This document shows, piece by piece, positions 52,160 to 61,087 of a DNA stretch of 64,000 bases (position 1 is the first letter of the stretch; each line of letters opens with the position of its first letter). The translations under genes were made by a program, and so were the position numbers. This DNA is from Bacteroidales bacterium (GTDB lineage: Bacteria; Bacteroidota; Bacteroidia; Bacteroidales; Bacteroidaceae), in NCBI GenBank assembly GCA_012729225.1, contig JAAYDO010000191.1, positions 27,629 to 91,628 on the forward strand, read 5' to 3'. The notes beneath the pieces are model-generated. The model was not told the origin of the DNA. It was given only the letters and a program-made list of their open reading frames with translations, and did not search any database.

Positions 52160-54967
52160 TTACTTCATGTCTTCAGCAGGACTGGTCATACCTACTTCTA
52201 TTCGGTTGCCACTTCTGAGGATATGGCGGGCCATCTCCTGAATGTCTGCTACAGAGATGCTGTTCACAGTATCTACGTAAATGGCATCATTATCGTTTTG
52301 ATACAAAGCCCATTCTATCATTTGATTCATCCAGTAGCCATTCTTCTTGAGGTTTTCCTCATGAGCACGGAGCATATACTCTTTCACCTTCTGGAGGTCT
52401 TCGCTCTTAGGACCTTCTGTCACCATCTTGTCTATACCTTGATAGACAAGATGGGTCATACGCTCACGTTTCTCTGGAGCAGTAGGCAACTGAATCTGTA
52501 TGGTAGCCTCTTCCTTAGGATAACGCTGCAGACCAGCATTTACAGGCACACCATAAGCACCACCTTCATCCTCACGCACACTCTCTGTGTACATCATATC
52601 CATGATCTGATCAAGCATGCTCAGCATGATGGTGTTCTTGAGGTTGTAAGGAGTTTCTGCATGATAGAGGAATAGGACAATAGCACTTGGAGTTTCCTGA
52701 TGCTTCTCAAATATATTGGTGATTTCGCCCTCGCTGATCTTGAGGTCTATCATCTTATAGGTCTCTGAACCCTTCTTGGTGGGGAGAGCACCAAGATACT
52801 GAGCCAACATCGGAGCAATGGAATCGGCATCGCAATCGCCTACAATGAAGAACTCAAAGTCGTCGGCATCTGCATACCGCTCACGATAGATTTCTATGAT
52901 ACGGTCGTAGTTAATCTTGTCATAGTCCTCAGGACGGGTGCGCATCGCACGCTTATTATTGTTGTAAACCACTTTGGCAATGGTGTCTTGAAGGGCTGTT
53001 GTTGGTTGCAATTCTTGGTTCTTCAAGTTTGCCTTGCTACGTTGAACTGCAGAGTTGAATGCCTCAACATCCTTACGAGGAGCGGTGAACTTGAGATAAG
53101 TGAGTTGCAACATGGTTTCAAAATCCTTCTTCACGCTGTTGCCTGAAACAATTTCTTCACGAGTGTTTACGTTTGTGGTCACTTTAACTTGCTTGCCAGC
53201 CAACTTCTTGTTGAGTTCTGTAGCACTGAAGTTGCCCAAGCCACCTACATCAACGAGACCGACACTTGATACCTGATCGTATTCGCTCATGTCGTAGAGT
53301 GACTCGCCACCCCAACTCTGGGCAAACATGGAAATCTGGTTGGGAGAGAAGTTGGTCTTCTTCACATGCACCTTGACACCATTGCTCAGTGTGATGAGTT
53401 TTGCGCCATACTTATCGTCCTGTATCTTCTTTACCTTGCCTGGTTTAGGCAACTTCTCGATGAGAGGCTCATTGTTCATCGCCTCCTGAAGAGGTTCGAT
53501 GTTCTCTGCTTTCACTTCGTCCATCCATCTGAGTAGGTCTTCTTTGGTTGGAAGGATGTTGTCCTCTTTATCTACAGCAAACATGGCTACCACAAGATTA
53601 GAGTCTGGCATCTGTCCCACCATCTCATTCACCATCTCCACAGTGAGTTGTGGCATGAACTGATTCAGTGTCTGATACTCCCAAACGATGCCTGGCATAG
53701 GCTCATTATCTATAAACTGTCGCACACACTCATTCACATAGTTGGCACTCTGCACCTTGTCGCGGTGCAAGTAGGCATTTTCTACAGAAGAGAGTATCTT
53801 TGATTTGAAACGTTCAAACTCAGAAGCGTTGTAGCCATGTTGCTTCACACGAAAGACCTCACGCAACATGGCTTTCACACCTGTCTCATATTTGTTGTCC
53901 TCGCATACCACATTGCAGTTGAATGCATCCTTTGTCTTTGACACGGCAAAAGTGCCATAACCGAAACCTGCATGGAGGAATGGAGCATTCTCCTTCTGGA
54001 GGATGTCGCTGATACGCTCACTAAACATGGAAGACATGGCAGATCTGAGGACGTGGAACATGTAATACGAAATGGTGTTCTTCATCTCTATGGGGAAAGC
54101 CTCTGTCTTCCAAGAGAAATCAATCACATTGTTACGTTGCTCCTTATCCTTGTTGATAGTCACGATAGGTTCAGCGTTGTCGGGCACAGGGAAATACTCG
54201 AATTTAGCGGCATCGGCATCTGCAGGCTTGATGTCTGCAAACATTTTCTGTATCTTTGCTTCCATCTCTTCTACGGAGAAGTCGCCTACAACCACGATAG
54301 CCTGTAGGTCTGGACGATACCACTTGTGATAATAACTGCGAAGGGCTTCGTATGGGAAATTGAGTACCACATCCATTGTGCCAATAGGCAGACGATTTCC
54401 ATACTTGCTCCCAGGGTACATCTCTGGAAGCCCCTTCTCATACATACGCATCATGGCAGAACTGCGAGTGCGCCATTCCTCATTGATCACACCACGCTCC
54501 TTGTCTATCTCCTTGTCCTCAAGCAGGAGGTCGTGACTCCAGTCATGAAGAATGAGGAGACAAGAGTCTATCGCTCCAGCAGTTTCCACATTCACATTAT
54601 CTATGTTATATACTGTCTCGTCGAATGAAGTATAGGCATTCAGGTTCTCACCAAACTTCACGCCAATCGTCTCAAGATACTGCTTGAGGCGATCTCCTGG
54701 AAAGTTCTTTGTTCCATTGAAACACATGTGCTCCAAGAAGTGAGCCAAGCCACGCTGGTCCTCTTCTTCCTGTATAGAGCCCACCTTTTGTGCAATATAG
54801 AAAAAGGCACGCTTCTCTGGCCATTCATTATGGCGAAGATAATAAGTCAAACCATTAGGCAGTACTCCCTTGCGTACTGCTGAATCCATTGGCAAAGCCA
54901 TGTCTTGTGCTGAAGCCTGAAAGAGGGATGTCAGCGCAACAATAAGAGATAAAAGTATTTTTTTCAT
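52160..54967 (-). CDS. M16 family zinc metallopeptidase, exported, pitrilysin-like
   Basis: The protein of 935 residues begins with a signal peptide (ILLSLIVALTSLFQASAQ). The inverted zinc motif HFLEH lies near residue 81 (GLAHFLEHMCFNGTKNFPG), with the distal Glu in DKERGVINEEWRTRSS near 158. The N-terminal half is therefore active, and the C-terminal half lacks HxxEH and serves as the other half of the clam-shell chamber. Such periplasmic peptidases degrade peptides of up to about 70 residues. The two-halved length is normal for the family. It is transcribed towards the inverted repeat upstream of the phosphonate row. Confidence 0.92.
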   Translation of the reverse strand: MKKILLSLIVALTSLFQASAQDMALPMDSAVRKGVLPNGLTYYLRHNEWPEKRAFFYIAQKVGSIQEEEDQRGLAHFLEHMCFNGTKNFPGDRLKQYLETIGVKFGENLNAYTSFDETVYNIDNVNVETAGAIDSCLLILHDWSHDLLLEDKEIDKERGVINEEWRTRSSAMMRMYEKGLPEMYPGSKYGNRLPIGTMDVVLNFPYEALRSYYHKWYRPDLQAIVVVGDFSVEEMEAKIQKMFADIKPADADAAKFEYFPVPDNAEPIVTINKDKEQRNNVIDFSWKTEAFPIEMKNTISYYMFHVLRSAMSSMFSERISDILQKENAPFLHAGFGYGTFAVSKTKDAFNCNVVCEDNKYETGVKAMLREVFRVKQHGYNASEFERFKSKILSSVENAYLHRDKVQSANYVNECVRQFIDNEPMPGIVWEYQTLNQFMPQLTVEMVNEMVGQMPDSNLVVAMFAVDKEDNILPTKEDLLRWMDEVKAENIEPLQEAMNNEPLIEKLPKPGKVKKIQDDKYGAKLITLSNGVKVHVKKTNFSPNQISMFAQSWGGESLYDMSEYDQVSSVGLVDVGGLGNFSATELNKKLAGKQVKVTTNVNTREEIVSGNSVKKDFETMLQLTYLKFTAPRKDVEAFNSAVQRSKANLKNQELQPTTALQDTIAKVVYNNNKRAMRTRPEDYDKINYDRIIEIYRERYADADDFEFFIVGDCDADSIAPMLAQYLGALPTKKGSETYKMIDLKISEGEITNIFEKHQETPSAIVLFLYHAETPYNLKNTIMLSMLDQIMDMMYTESVREDEGGAYGVPVNAGLQRYPKEEATIQIQLPTAPEKRERMTHLVYQGIDKMVTEGPKSEDLQKVKEYMLRAHEENLKKNGYWMNQMIEWALYQNDNDAIYVDTVNSISVADIQEMARHILRSGNRIEVGMTSPAEDMK

Positions 54968-55022
54968 TTTTCAATCAATTAAGCCTGTCAATAAAAAGAG
55001 TTGAATAGCATCATTCGTCATC

Positions 55023-56618
55023 TTATTTGTTCCCTTCATCCAGCGCATGCTTAGCATAGTCCACGGTGTAGTGTAGTCCGCGGCTCTCCTTGCGCTCAAG
55101 GGCTTGACGAGTGATGAGATACCCCACGTTGATCATGTTGCGAAGTTCACAAATGTCACGAGTGGGCTTCACACGCTTGAAGAGGTGCTCTGTCTCCTCA
55201 TAGAGCAAGTCAAGACGCTCCCAAGCACGGTGGAGGCGGAGGTCTGAACGTACAATACCCACATAGGTGGACATGATTTGCCCCACTTCCTTCACGTCTT
55301 GAGCAATCAGCACCTTTTCTTCATTGCTCATCGTGCCTTCATCATTCCATTCAGGCACTTTCTCGTTGAAGTCACAGCCATCTACTATCTCAAGTGAGTG
55401 TTTGGCGGCGGCATCAGCATAGACCACTGCTTCAATGAGCGAGTTAGAAGCCAGACGGTTTCCTCCGTGAAGCCCTGTGCAGGAGCATTCGCCCACAGCA
55501 TACAGACGCTTGATGCTTGACTGTCCGTCTAAATCCACCTTGATGCCACCACACATGTAATGAGCACTTGGTGCCACTGGGATGTAATCTTTGGTGATGT
55601 CAATGCCGATGGACATACATTTGGCATATATATTAGGGAAATGATGAATGGTCTCTTGCGCATCTTTGTGAGTCACATCCAGACAAACATGGTCTAAGGC
55701 ATGAATCTTCATTTCCTTATCAATGGCACGGGCCACTATGTCACGTGGAGCAAGGCTCAAACGCTCGTCATACTTCTGCATGAATTCCTCGCCATTTGGC
55801 AAACGGAGGATGCCTCCATAGCCACGCATCGCCTCTGTGATGAGATAAGCAGGATGGGTCTCTGCTGGATTATAGAGCACCGTTGGGTGAAACTGCACAA
55901 ATTCCATGTCCTTCACCTTTCCCTTTGCTCGGTAAACCATAGCGATGCCATCGCCTGTGGCAATGTCTGGATTGGAGGTGGTGGCATAGATTGCACCCGT
56001 GCCACCTGTGGCCATGAGTGTCACCTTGGAAAGGAAGGTGTCCACCTTGCCAGTTTCTGGGTTGAGCACATAAGCGCCATAGCATTCTATATCTGGCGTG
56101 CGGCGAGTCACACGGATGCCCAAATGGTGTTGCGTGATGATTTCCACTGCGAAGTGGTGTTCAAGAACATCAATATCAGGATGATTGCGTACAGCAGTCA
56201 TCAAGCCTCGCTGAATCTCTGCGCCTGTGCCATCAGCATGGTGCAAGATGCGGAACTCTGAGTGACCGCCCTCTCGATGAAGGTCAAAAGAGCCATCTTC
56301 CTTCTTGTCAAAATTGACACCCCATCTCAACAGGTCCTGAATTCCTTTTGGTCCTTTTGTCACCACCTGTCTCACGGCTTCAGGGTCGCTGATGAAGTCG
56401 CCTGCAATCATTGTGTCTTCAATATGCTTCTCGAAACTATCTACCAGTAAATCAGTCACAGAAGCAATGCCACCTTGGGCTTTTGCAGTGTTCGCATCTT
56501 CAAGGGTTGTCTTGCAAATAATGGCAATCTTGCCTTTTCTTGCCTCAGCCACCTTGAGCGCATAACTCATGCCAGCCACACCCGAGCCAATGATGAGAAA
56601 ATCATATTTCTTTGTCAT
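55023..56618 (-). CDS. nadB: L-aspartate oxidase
   Basis: The FAD enzyme of 531 residues oxidises L-aspartate to iminoaspartate, the first step of NAD synthesis from aspartate. The dinucleotide loop FLIIGSGVAGMSYALKVAE is at the N terminus. ANTAKAQGGIASV near residue 45, HREGGHSEFRILHHADGTG near 115 and GLHGGNRLASNSLIEAVVY near 390 are family signatures holding FAD and substrate. The C-terminal helical domain is complete. nadA and nadC are not adjacent in this window. The promoter -7 TAACTTTG reads on the minus strand at 56646-56653. Confidence 0.95.
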   Translation of the reverse strand: MTKKYDFLIIGSGVAGMSYALKVAEARKGKIAIICKTTLEDANTAKAQGGIASVTDLLVDSFEKHIEDTMIAGDFISDPEAVRQVVTKGPKGIQDLLRWGVNFDKKEDGSFDLHREGGHSEFRILHHADGTGAEIQRGLMTAVRNHPDIDVLEHHFAVEIITQHHLGIRVTRRTPDIECYGAYVLNPETGKVDTFLSKVTLMATGGTGAIYATTSNPDIATGDGIAMVYRAKGKVKDMEFVQFHPTVLYNPAETHPAYLITEAMRGYGGILRLPNGEEFMQKYDERLSLAPRDIVARAIDKEMKIHALDHVCLDVTHKDAQETIHHFPNIYAKCMSIGIDITKDYIPVAPSAHYMCGGIKVDLDGQSSIKRLYAVGECSCTGLHGGNRLASNSLIEAVVYADAAAKHSLEIVDGCDFNEKVPEWNDEGTMSNEEKVLIAQDVKEVGQIMSTYVGIVRSDLRLHRAWERLDLLYEETEHLFKRVKPTRDICELRNMINVGYLITRQALERKESRGLHYTVDYAKHALDEGNK

Positions 56619-56645
56619 AAGTAAGACATGTTAATATTAATGCCG

Positions 56646-56653
56646 CAAAGTTA
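56646..56653 (-). promoter_or_regulatory. Promoter -7 element of nadB
   Basis: CAAAGTTA on the plus strand reads TAACTTTG on the minus strand, 28 bases before the nadB start, giving a short leader. Confidence 0.65.
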
Positions 56654-56745
56654 GTGATTATATTTGAATATAGGGGAAAGGATACCTGAGAAAATGCCTT
56701 TTGCACGTTTTTTCATCCCCTGTATTACAAAACTCTATCGACTGC

Positions 56746-56777
56746 TTTCTCAATTCAAATTCTTTTTTGTACTTTTG
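56746..56777 (+). promoter_or_regulatory. Probable leaderless promoter of the orphan methyltransferase gene
   Basis: TTTC at 56746-56749, a 20-base spacer and TACTTTTG at 56770-56777 form a near-consensus promoter. The ATG at 56783 lies 6 bases after the -7 element, where transcription itself should start, so the mRNA would have no or almost no leader. Confidence 0.6.
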
Positions 56778-56782
56778 TCTCC

Positions 56783-57670
56783 ATGAATGCAAAGAACAAC
56801 AGAACACTGCACGTGGAAGACCACGAGCGAGAAGAACTATCCCTGCTGGTAGATGGCAAGTCGCTCATCCAAGGCGACACATGCTCCATGCTCAGCCAGT
56901 TGCCCAATGGTTTTGCCTCTCTCATCATTGTTGATCCACCCTACAATCTCAAGAAAGATTTTGGCAACATGACCTTTTCCGCCTCCTCTTCCCAGGTGTA
57001 CGAGGACTATCTGCGTAGTTGGTTCTATCCGCTTTGCGACAAGCTGACGCCTCAAGGCTCACTCTACATGTGTGGCGACTGGCGTTGCAGTTCTTCTATG
57101 CAACGGGTCATTGAGGAGCGTCTCACCATTCTCAACCGCATCACTTGGCAACGCGAGAAGGGGAGGGGAGCAAGCAGCAACTGGAAAAACAGCATGGAGG
57201 ACATCTGGTTTGCCGTGAAGAACCCCAAAGACTATTACTTCAATCTGGAAGAAGTGAAGATGCGACGATTGGTAAGAGCACCCTATCGGGAAGACGGACA
57301 GCCCAAAGACTGGAAAGAAACCAAGGAAGGGAAATACCGTGACACTTGCCCCAGCAACTTCTGGGATGACATCTCTGTGCCTTTCTGGTCTATGCCCGAA
57401 AACACGGAGCATCCTACCCAAAAGCCTGAGAAACTCATCGCCAAACTGATTCTTGCCTCCTCCCGAGAGGGCGAAATGGTGTTTGACCCCTTCCTCGGCA
57501 GTGGCACTACGGCTGTTGTGGCAAAGAAACTGGGTCGTCAGTATTGTGGCATTGAACAAAACCCCGAGTATTGCCTGCTTGCAGCCAAGCGTCTCCTTCT
57601 GGCCGACAGAGACCAGCGCATTCAAGGCTTCTCTGATGGAGTCTTTTGGGAACGCAACAGCGGGCATTAG
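56783..57670 (+). CDS. Orphan beta-class DNA methyltransferase (probably adenine-N6)
   Basis: The protein of 295 residues has the amino-methyltransferase motifs in beta order: the catalytic DPPYN motif IV near residue 51 (IIVDPPYNLKKDF), then the target-recognition region, HPTQKPEKLIAKL (motif X) near 213, and the AdoMet-binding FDPFLGSGTTAVVAKKLGR (motif I) near 233. DPPY is usual for adenine-N6 enzymes, but cytosine-N4 is possible. No endonuclease gene is adjacent, so it is an orphan and may act in gene regulation or in protection against an incoming system. ATG 56783 fits the promoter at 56746-56777. Confidence 0.9.
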   Translation: MNAKNNRTLHVEDHEREELSLLVDGKSLIQGDTCSMLSQLPNGFASLIIVDPPYNLKKDFGNMTFSASSSQVYEDYLRSWFYPLCDKLTPQGSLYMCGDWRCSSSMQRVIEERLTILNRITWQREKGRGASSNWKNSMEDIWFAVKNPKDYYFNLEEVKMRRLVRAPYREDGQPKDWKETKEGKYRDTCPSNFWDDISVPFWSMPENTEHPTQKPEKLIAKLILASSREGEMVFDPFLGSGTTAVVAKKLGRQYCGIEQNPEYCLLAAKRLLLADRDQRIQGFSDGVFWERNSGH

Positions 57671-57704
57671 AGAAAGAGCCTGATGAGAAGTGTCATCCTT
57701 GTGT

Positions 57705-57808
57705 CCCTCGCCAAAGAAAAAGGTGGCGGAATTATCTGGGACTCGTCTCGAAGGCATCTCGAAGGCATCTCGAAGGCTCACAGAAGCATGGGGAGAGGAT
57801 GTTTGATT
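57705..57808 (+). repeat. Dispersed repeat family 1, copy E
   Basis: The element starts CTCGCCAAAGAAAAAGGTGG, runs GAATTATCTGGGACTCGTCT and CGAAG with two extra 11-bp GCATCTCGAAG units, then CTCACAGAAGCATGGGGAGA. It lies 35 bases after the orphan methyltransferase stop. It shares the core and middle with copies C and D, but its right tail diverges. Confidence 0.85.
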
Positions 57809-57870
57809 GTATGATGATTGAAGCCGTCTGCCTTATGAACATTTTTCATGCTCTCCTTGTCATTTCAAGC

Positions 57871-60369
57871 CTATTCCTTCTTCACCATCAAAGCCGCATT
57901 CGTGTGTGCCACCTTATAGATTTTCTGCCAAATGGTCAAGAAAGTCACAAGTGTGATGACCGCAATACTAGTCAGGTATGGAATGGAGAAGTAATAGAGT
58001 ATGTTGAGTGACTCTTCACCATCTGGGAATCCCCCTGAGATGGAGATGCCCAAGAAGAGAGCCAGTGCAAATACGGCTGTGATGACGAATGCAATAATCA
58101 GCGTACGAACATAATATTTACTGAAAAGCATCACAATATCTTTGGTCTTAGCTCCATGCACCTTGCGGATAGCCACTTCTTTCTGTCTGCCACGAGTCTC
58201 GAGAGACACCGATGAATAGACACTCAGGATGATGCTGCACAAGCTGACGAAAACGAGCAGCAGACAGAGTTGATGAACCATACGAACAATCTGCAAAGTT
58301 TTGAAGAAAACCTCAAAAGCAGAAAAGACGGGCAATGAGGCATTTGTGGGTAAATAGGGGTGAGCCTTTCTGATCATATCCCTTACATCCTCCAAGGCAT
58401 CCGAATACCTTCCTTCCTTTGGGAAGATAAGCACATCTTTCGGACCATATTCATATGCACCTTCCATCGCAATTAGATTCTTCACATAGCCCAAGTCCAT
58501 ACGAGGATATACCATATAACTATTAATAGGGTTTATGCCACCATCACGACGCGTGTCAATGAGAGGTAGATAACCCAATTTCACACATCGGTCATTACCC
58601 GCATACATCATCTTGGAGTCATCATATTTCACGCCTAATAGTTTTGCCACAGCTTCAGCCTCCTTCATCTTGGCACACACAGGTATCGTATAGTTCTCCG
58701 CACTCCATTTGTTCAAGGTATTGACATCTTTCGTCATCTCTTCTTTCACATTCATGTTCAGCCGTTTGAGCGTGCCAGCATCCAACGTGCACGTTGAGCC
58801 CACCATCTCCACCTCCTCTGTATCAGCAGAATCTAACTCGTTCGCTACAGGTCTGGGGTATGATAAATAAAAGATGCGTCCCACATATTCCACAGAAGGA
58901 ATCTTGTCCAAATCAGGAGTGTCCAGTGCTTGCATGCATATCAGACGTTTGTAGAAGTTTGGCTCATTGACTGTCTCAAAATTCTGCATATTATGCTGAA
59001 TGACCCAGAAAGCCGCCACAATGCAGAAAAAGAGAATGGTGGCCACAAAATACTGAATCACCTGCATGGTTGAGTTCCAGAGAGTGCGAGGGGAGTAACT
59101 GCGTCCAGCCACCATGCCAACTGGCATTTTCACCACCTTGCGCACAGACCAACAAGCGATGATGAGCGACACAAAGAAAGTGGCCAACGTGATCCATGCT
59201 TCCACGCCCAATATCTCCTTGACATCAAAACTGTACATCTCTACAATATCTATTCCCACAAACACCAATCTCGGTATAGCATATTCAGTAATGCCCATTG
59301 TTAAGAGGATGGAACAGATTCCCACCAGTATAAAAACGAGTAGCAACTCACAAGCCAAGAGCATGAAGAGGTGGACAGATTTCGCACCATTGCATCTGCG
59401 GAGTGCCATCTCACGACTTCGCAAGTTGAAGAGTTGAATCTGCATCTTCAGATAGCCCGACAAACCAATGAGCAACACACTTGCACCCAAGAAGATGATC
59501 AGAAACATTAGAATATCCAGAATCGCTCTTGGAAAGGGAATGCCTCCCGTCACCACATGCATCTTATATTGTGGCATCCTTTTGGCAACCTCTATCTTGA
59601 AATCTTCCATGCTGCATCCCTCCTTCAACGATACTCTAATTTCTTCAGCCCTCACTGCAAACCACACAACAGCATCATTCCCTTCTACATCATAACATTT
59701 CATCTTCATTTCTTCATCATCTCCAAGCACCACGAACACACCATCCTCCCTCTTTGAGGCAGCCTTCGACTCAAAGACATCAGCGATACGTTTATAGGTA
59801 ATAAAAGTTGAAATCTCATACCCTACAGGATTGGTGTCTTTATCAAGGAATTTGTTACGAGTCTGACTTGAAATGATGATAGTTCCTGGCTTCACCATTC
59901 CAATTTCCTCTCCTGTAAGGGCAGAGCGGTAATGATGTACCTTGAAATAGTTAGGACTGACACTTTTGTATCTGACCTCCTGCAAGGCATGACTTTTTCC
60001 TTCCAAGTCCTTTACCTCCAAATTTTGATATGATGTGAAGCCCCTCCACACCAATTCATCCACGGTCTTGCACTGTTGCAGCTTCCTGAGCACATCTGTG
60101 GAGAGTCTGCGCATATTCCACACGCTGTCCCCCATCTGCTCCATCATCTGGTCGTAGTCCAGTTCACATTCATAGAATTCAACCCGCAGGGAATTTTTAT
60201 CCCATTCTGTATAAATAATATTTTGCCAAAGCATACCTGCTATCCAGATAACGATAGCAAAGAGTAATGTGCCCACAGAGAGGCTCACCACAGAAATGAG
60301 GTTTTGAGTTTTATACTTTAGGATGTTGCGCCATCCTGCCATCAGGTGGTGTTTGATTAATAGTGTCAT
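57871..60369 (-). CDS. FtsX/MacB-type ABC transporter permease
   Basis: The protein of 832 residues has an N-terminal cytoplasmic helix (MAGWRNILKYKTQNLISVV) leading to membrane span 1 and a large periplasmic domain of the MacB-core type. Spans follow near residues 280-305, 330-360 and 400-425, then a second periplasmic domain and three closing spans (residues about 690-800). The segments REMALRRCNGAKSVHLFMLL and QKEVAIRKVHGAKTKDIVML are the coupling repeats of double FtsX-domain permeases. No ATPase gene is adjacent. Such permeases in Bacteroidetes often export peptides or sense antimicrobials. The gene has a strong promoter with twin upstream operators. Confidence 0.9.
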   Translation of the reverse strand: MTLLIKHHLMAGWRNILKYKTQNLISVVSLSVGTLLFAIVIWIAGMLWQNIIYTEWDKNSLRVEFYECELDYDQMMEQMGDSVWNMRRLSTDVLRKLQQCKTVDELVWRGFTSYQNLEVKDLEGKSHALQEVRYKSVSPNYFKVHHYRSALTGEEIGMVKPGTIIISSQTRNKFLDKDTNPVGYEISTFITYKRIADVFESKAASKREDGVFVVLGDDEEMKMKCYDVEGNDAVVWFAVRAEEIRVSLKEGCSMEDFKIEVAKRMPQYKMHVVTGGIPFPRAILDILMFLIIFLGASVLLIGLSGYLKMQIQLFNLRSREMALRRCNGAKSVHLFMLLACELLLVFILVGICSILLTMGITEYAIPRLVFVGIDIVEMYSFDVKEILGVEAWITLATFFVSLIIACWSVRKVVKMPVGMVAGRSYSPRTLWNSTMQVIQYFVATILFFCIVAAFWVIQHNMQNFETVNEPNFYKRLICMQALDTPDLDKIPSVEYVGRIFYLSYPRPVANELDSADTEEVEMVGSTCTLDAGTLKRLNMNVKEEMTKDVNTLNKWSAENYTIPVCAKMKEAEAVAKLLGVKYDDSKMMYAGNDRCVKLGYLPLIDTRRDGGINPINSYMVYPRMDLGYVKNLIAMEGAYEYGPKDVLIFPKEGRYSDALEDVRDMIRKAHPYLPTNASLPVFSAFEVFFKTLQIVRMVHQLCLLLVFVSLCSIILSVYSSVSLETRGRQKEVAIRKVHGAKTKDIVMLFSKYYVRTLIIAFVITAVFALALFLGISISGGFPDGEESLNILYYFSIPYLTSIAVITLVTFLTIWQKIYKVAHTNAALMVKKE

Positions 60370-60476
60370 AGATAATAGAAGTATATTTAGATTTTTTTGA
60401 AAGCAACTATTGCCGAATCACATGAATTGCATCAGTGAGATTGAATACCAGCATGTTTCTGGTGTCTCTCACCTGC

Positions 60477-60530
60477 CTATGCGCTTCCGCACATGAACAG
60501 CATTGCTAAAGCATAAGTATTTCTTTTCAT
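60477..60530 (-). other. Short leader frame or gene remnant before the permease
   Basis: An open frame of 17 codons (MKRNTYALAMLFMCGSA then TAG) lies in the permease leader on the minus strand, about 20 bases after the predicted start site. It looks like the start of a signal peptide. After a one-base shift a second segment, VRDTRNMLVFNLTDAIHVIR, follows up to a stop near 60409. It may be a leader peptide or the remains of a small exported protein. Confidence 0.35.
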
Positions 60531-60555
60531 TGTCGTTCGATTTTTATTGACAATG

Positions 60556-60586
60556 CAAAATTAATGTTTCGTGCAAGAATAACAAA
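60556..60586 (-). promoter_or_regulatory. Promoter of the FtsX/MacB-type permease gene
   Basis: On the minus strand TTTG (60583-60586), a 19-base spacer and TAATTTTG (60556-60563) give a full consensus match. Transcription would start near 60549, leaving a leader of about 180 bases. Confidence 0.82.
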
Positions 60587-60612
60587 GGTTTTTTTCTGCC
60601 TCCAATGCAGAT

Positions 60613-60652
60613 TGTATGAAAATCATACACTTTTCTGTATGATTTTCATACA
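60613..60652. promoter_or_regulatory. Twin palindromic operator upstream of the permease promoter
   Basis: Two 17-bp sites have the form TGTATGA-NNN-TCATACA: 60613-60629 (centre AAA) and 60636-60652 (centre TTT), with centres 23 bases apart. They lie about 72 and 95 bases upstream of the predicted start site, where an activator would bind. The two sites are also exact reverse complements of each other. Confidence 0.75.
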
Positions 60653-60679
60653 CTTTTGGGAAAGAGATACCTGAAAAGG

Positions 60680-60725
60680 GACAAAAAGCAGCAACTTCCA
60701 CAGAAAAGAGATGCTGTGGAAGTTG
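60680..60725 (-). terminator. Terminator after the small gene at 60752
   Basis: On the minus strand CAACTTCCACAG (60714-60725 read inward) pairs with CTGTGGAAGTTG (60692-60703) over 12 bases, followed by CTGCTTTTTGTC. Confidence 0.7.
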
Positions 60726-60751
60726 TGAAATCAAAGAAATTGCCAATGCAA

Positions 60752-61087
60752 TCATGAATTAAAATGTAGGTTTGCAACCATTTGTTCCTGTTCCGCTGTC
60801 CAAGGTTCAGAACTCATCTCACTTGCTATCTGATTAAGTTCAAGGCATTGCTGATGCGTAAAGAGGCGTTTTCCCATGTGATGTGATAAGGTCAGGGGGC
60901 TAATATCAAGAGAAAAGACCATCAGCATATGCATCAAAAACTCGTCAGGTGATTTGTATATAGAAGGAAAGCCTTTCTCTAAAATTACAATAAGAGGGTG
61001 TCTGGCATCTAATGCTGAACGAGTAATCTCTTTCTCTCCTACATCATCCCCTTTGCCTTCAACCAACTCAAGAATTGGTTGCTCCAA
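60752..61087 (-). CDS. Hypothetical protein, start uncertain
   Basis: The frame encodes up to 111 residues and overlaps the end of the esterase gene by 49 bases. The part after the overlap (residues 18-111) reads as a plausible small protein, including ITRSALDARHPLIVILEKGF and LSHHMGKRLFTHQQCLELNQ. I recognise no family. A terminator hairpin 27 bases after the stop supports it as the end of an expressed unit. No better ATG lies closer to the esterase stop, so the true start may be an alternative codon. Confidence 0.45.
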   Translation of the reverse strand: MEQPILELVEGKGDDVGEKEITRSALDARHPLIVILEKGFPSIYKSPDEFLMHMLMVFSLDISPLTLSHHMGKRLFTHQQCLELNQIASEMSSEPWTAEQEQMVANLHFNS

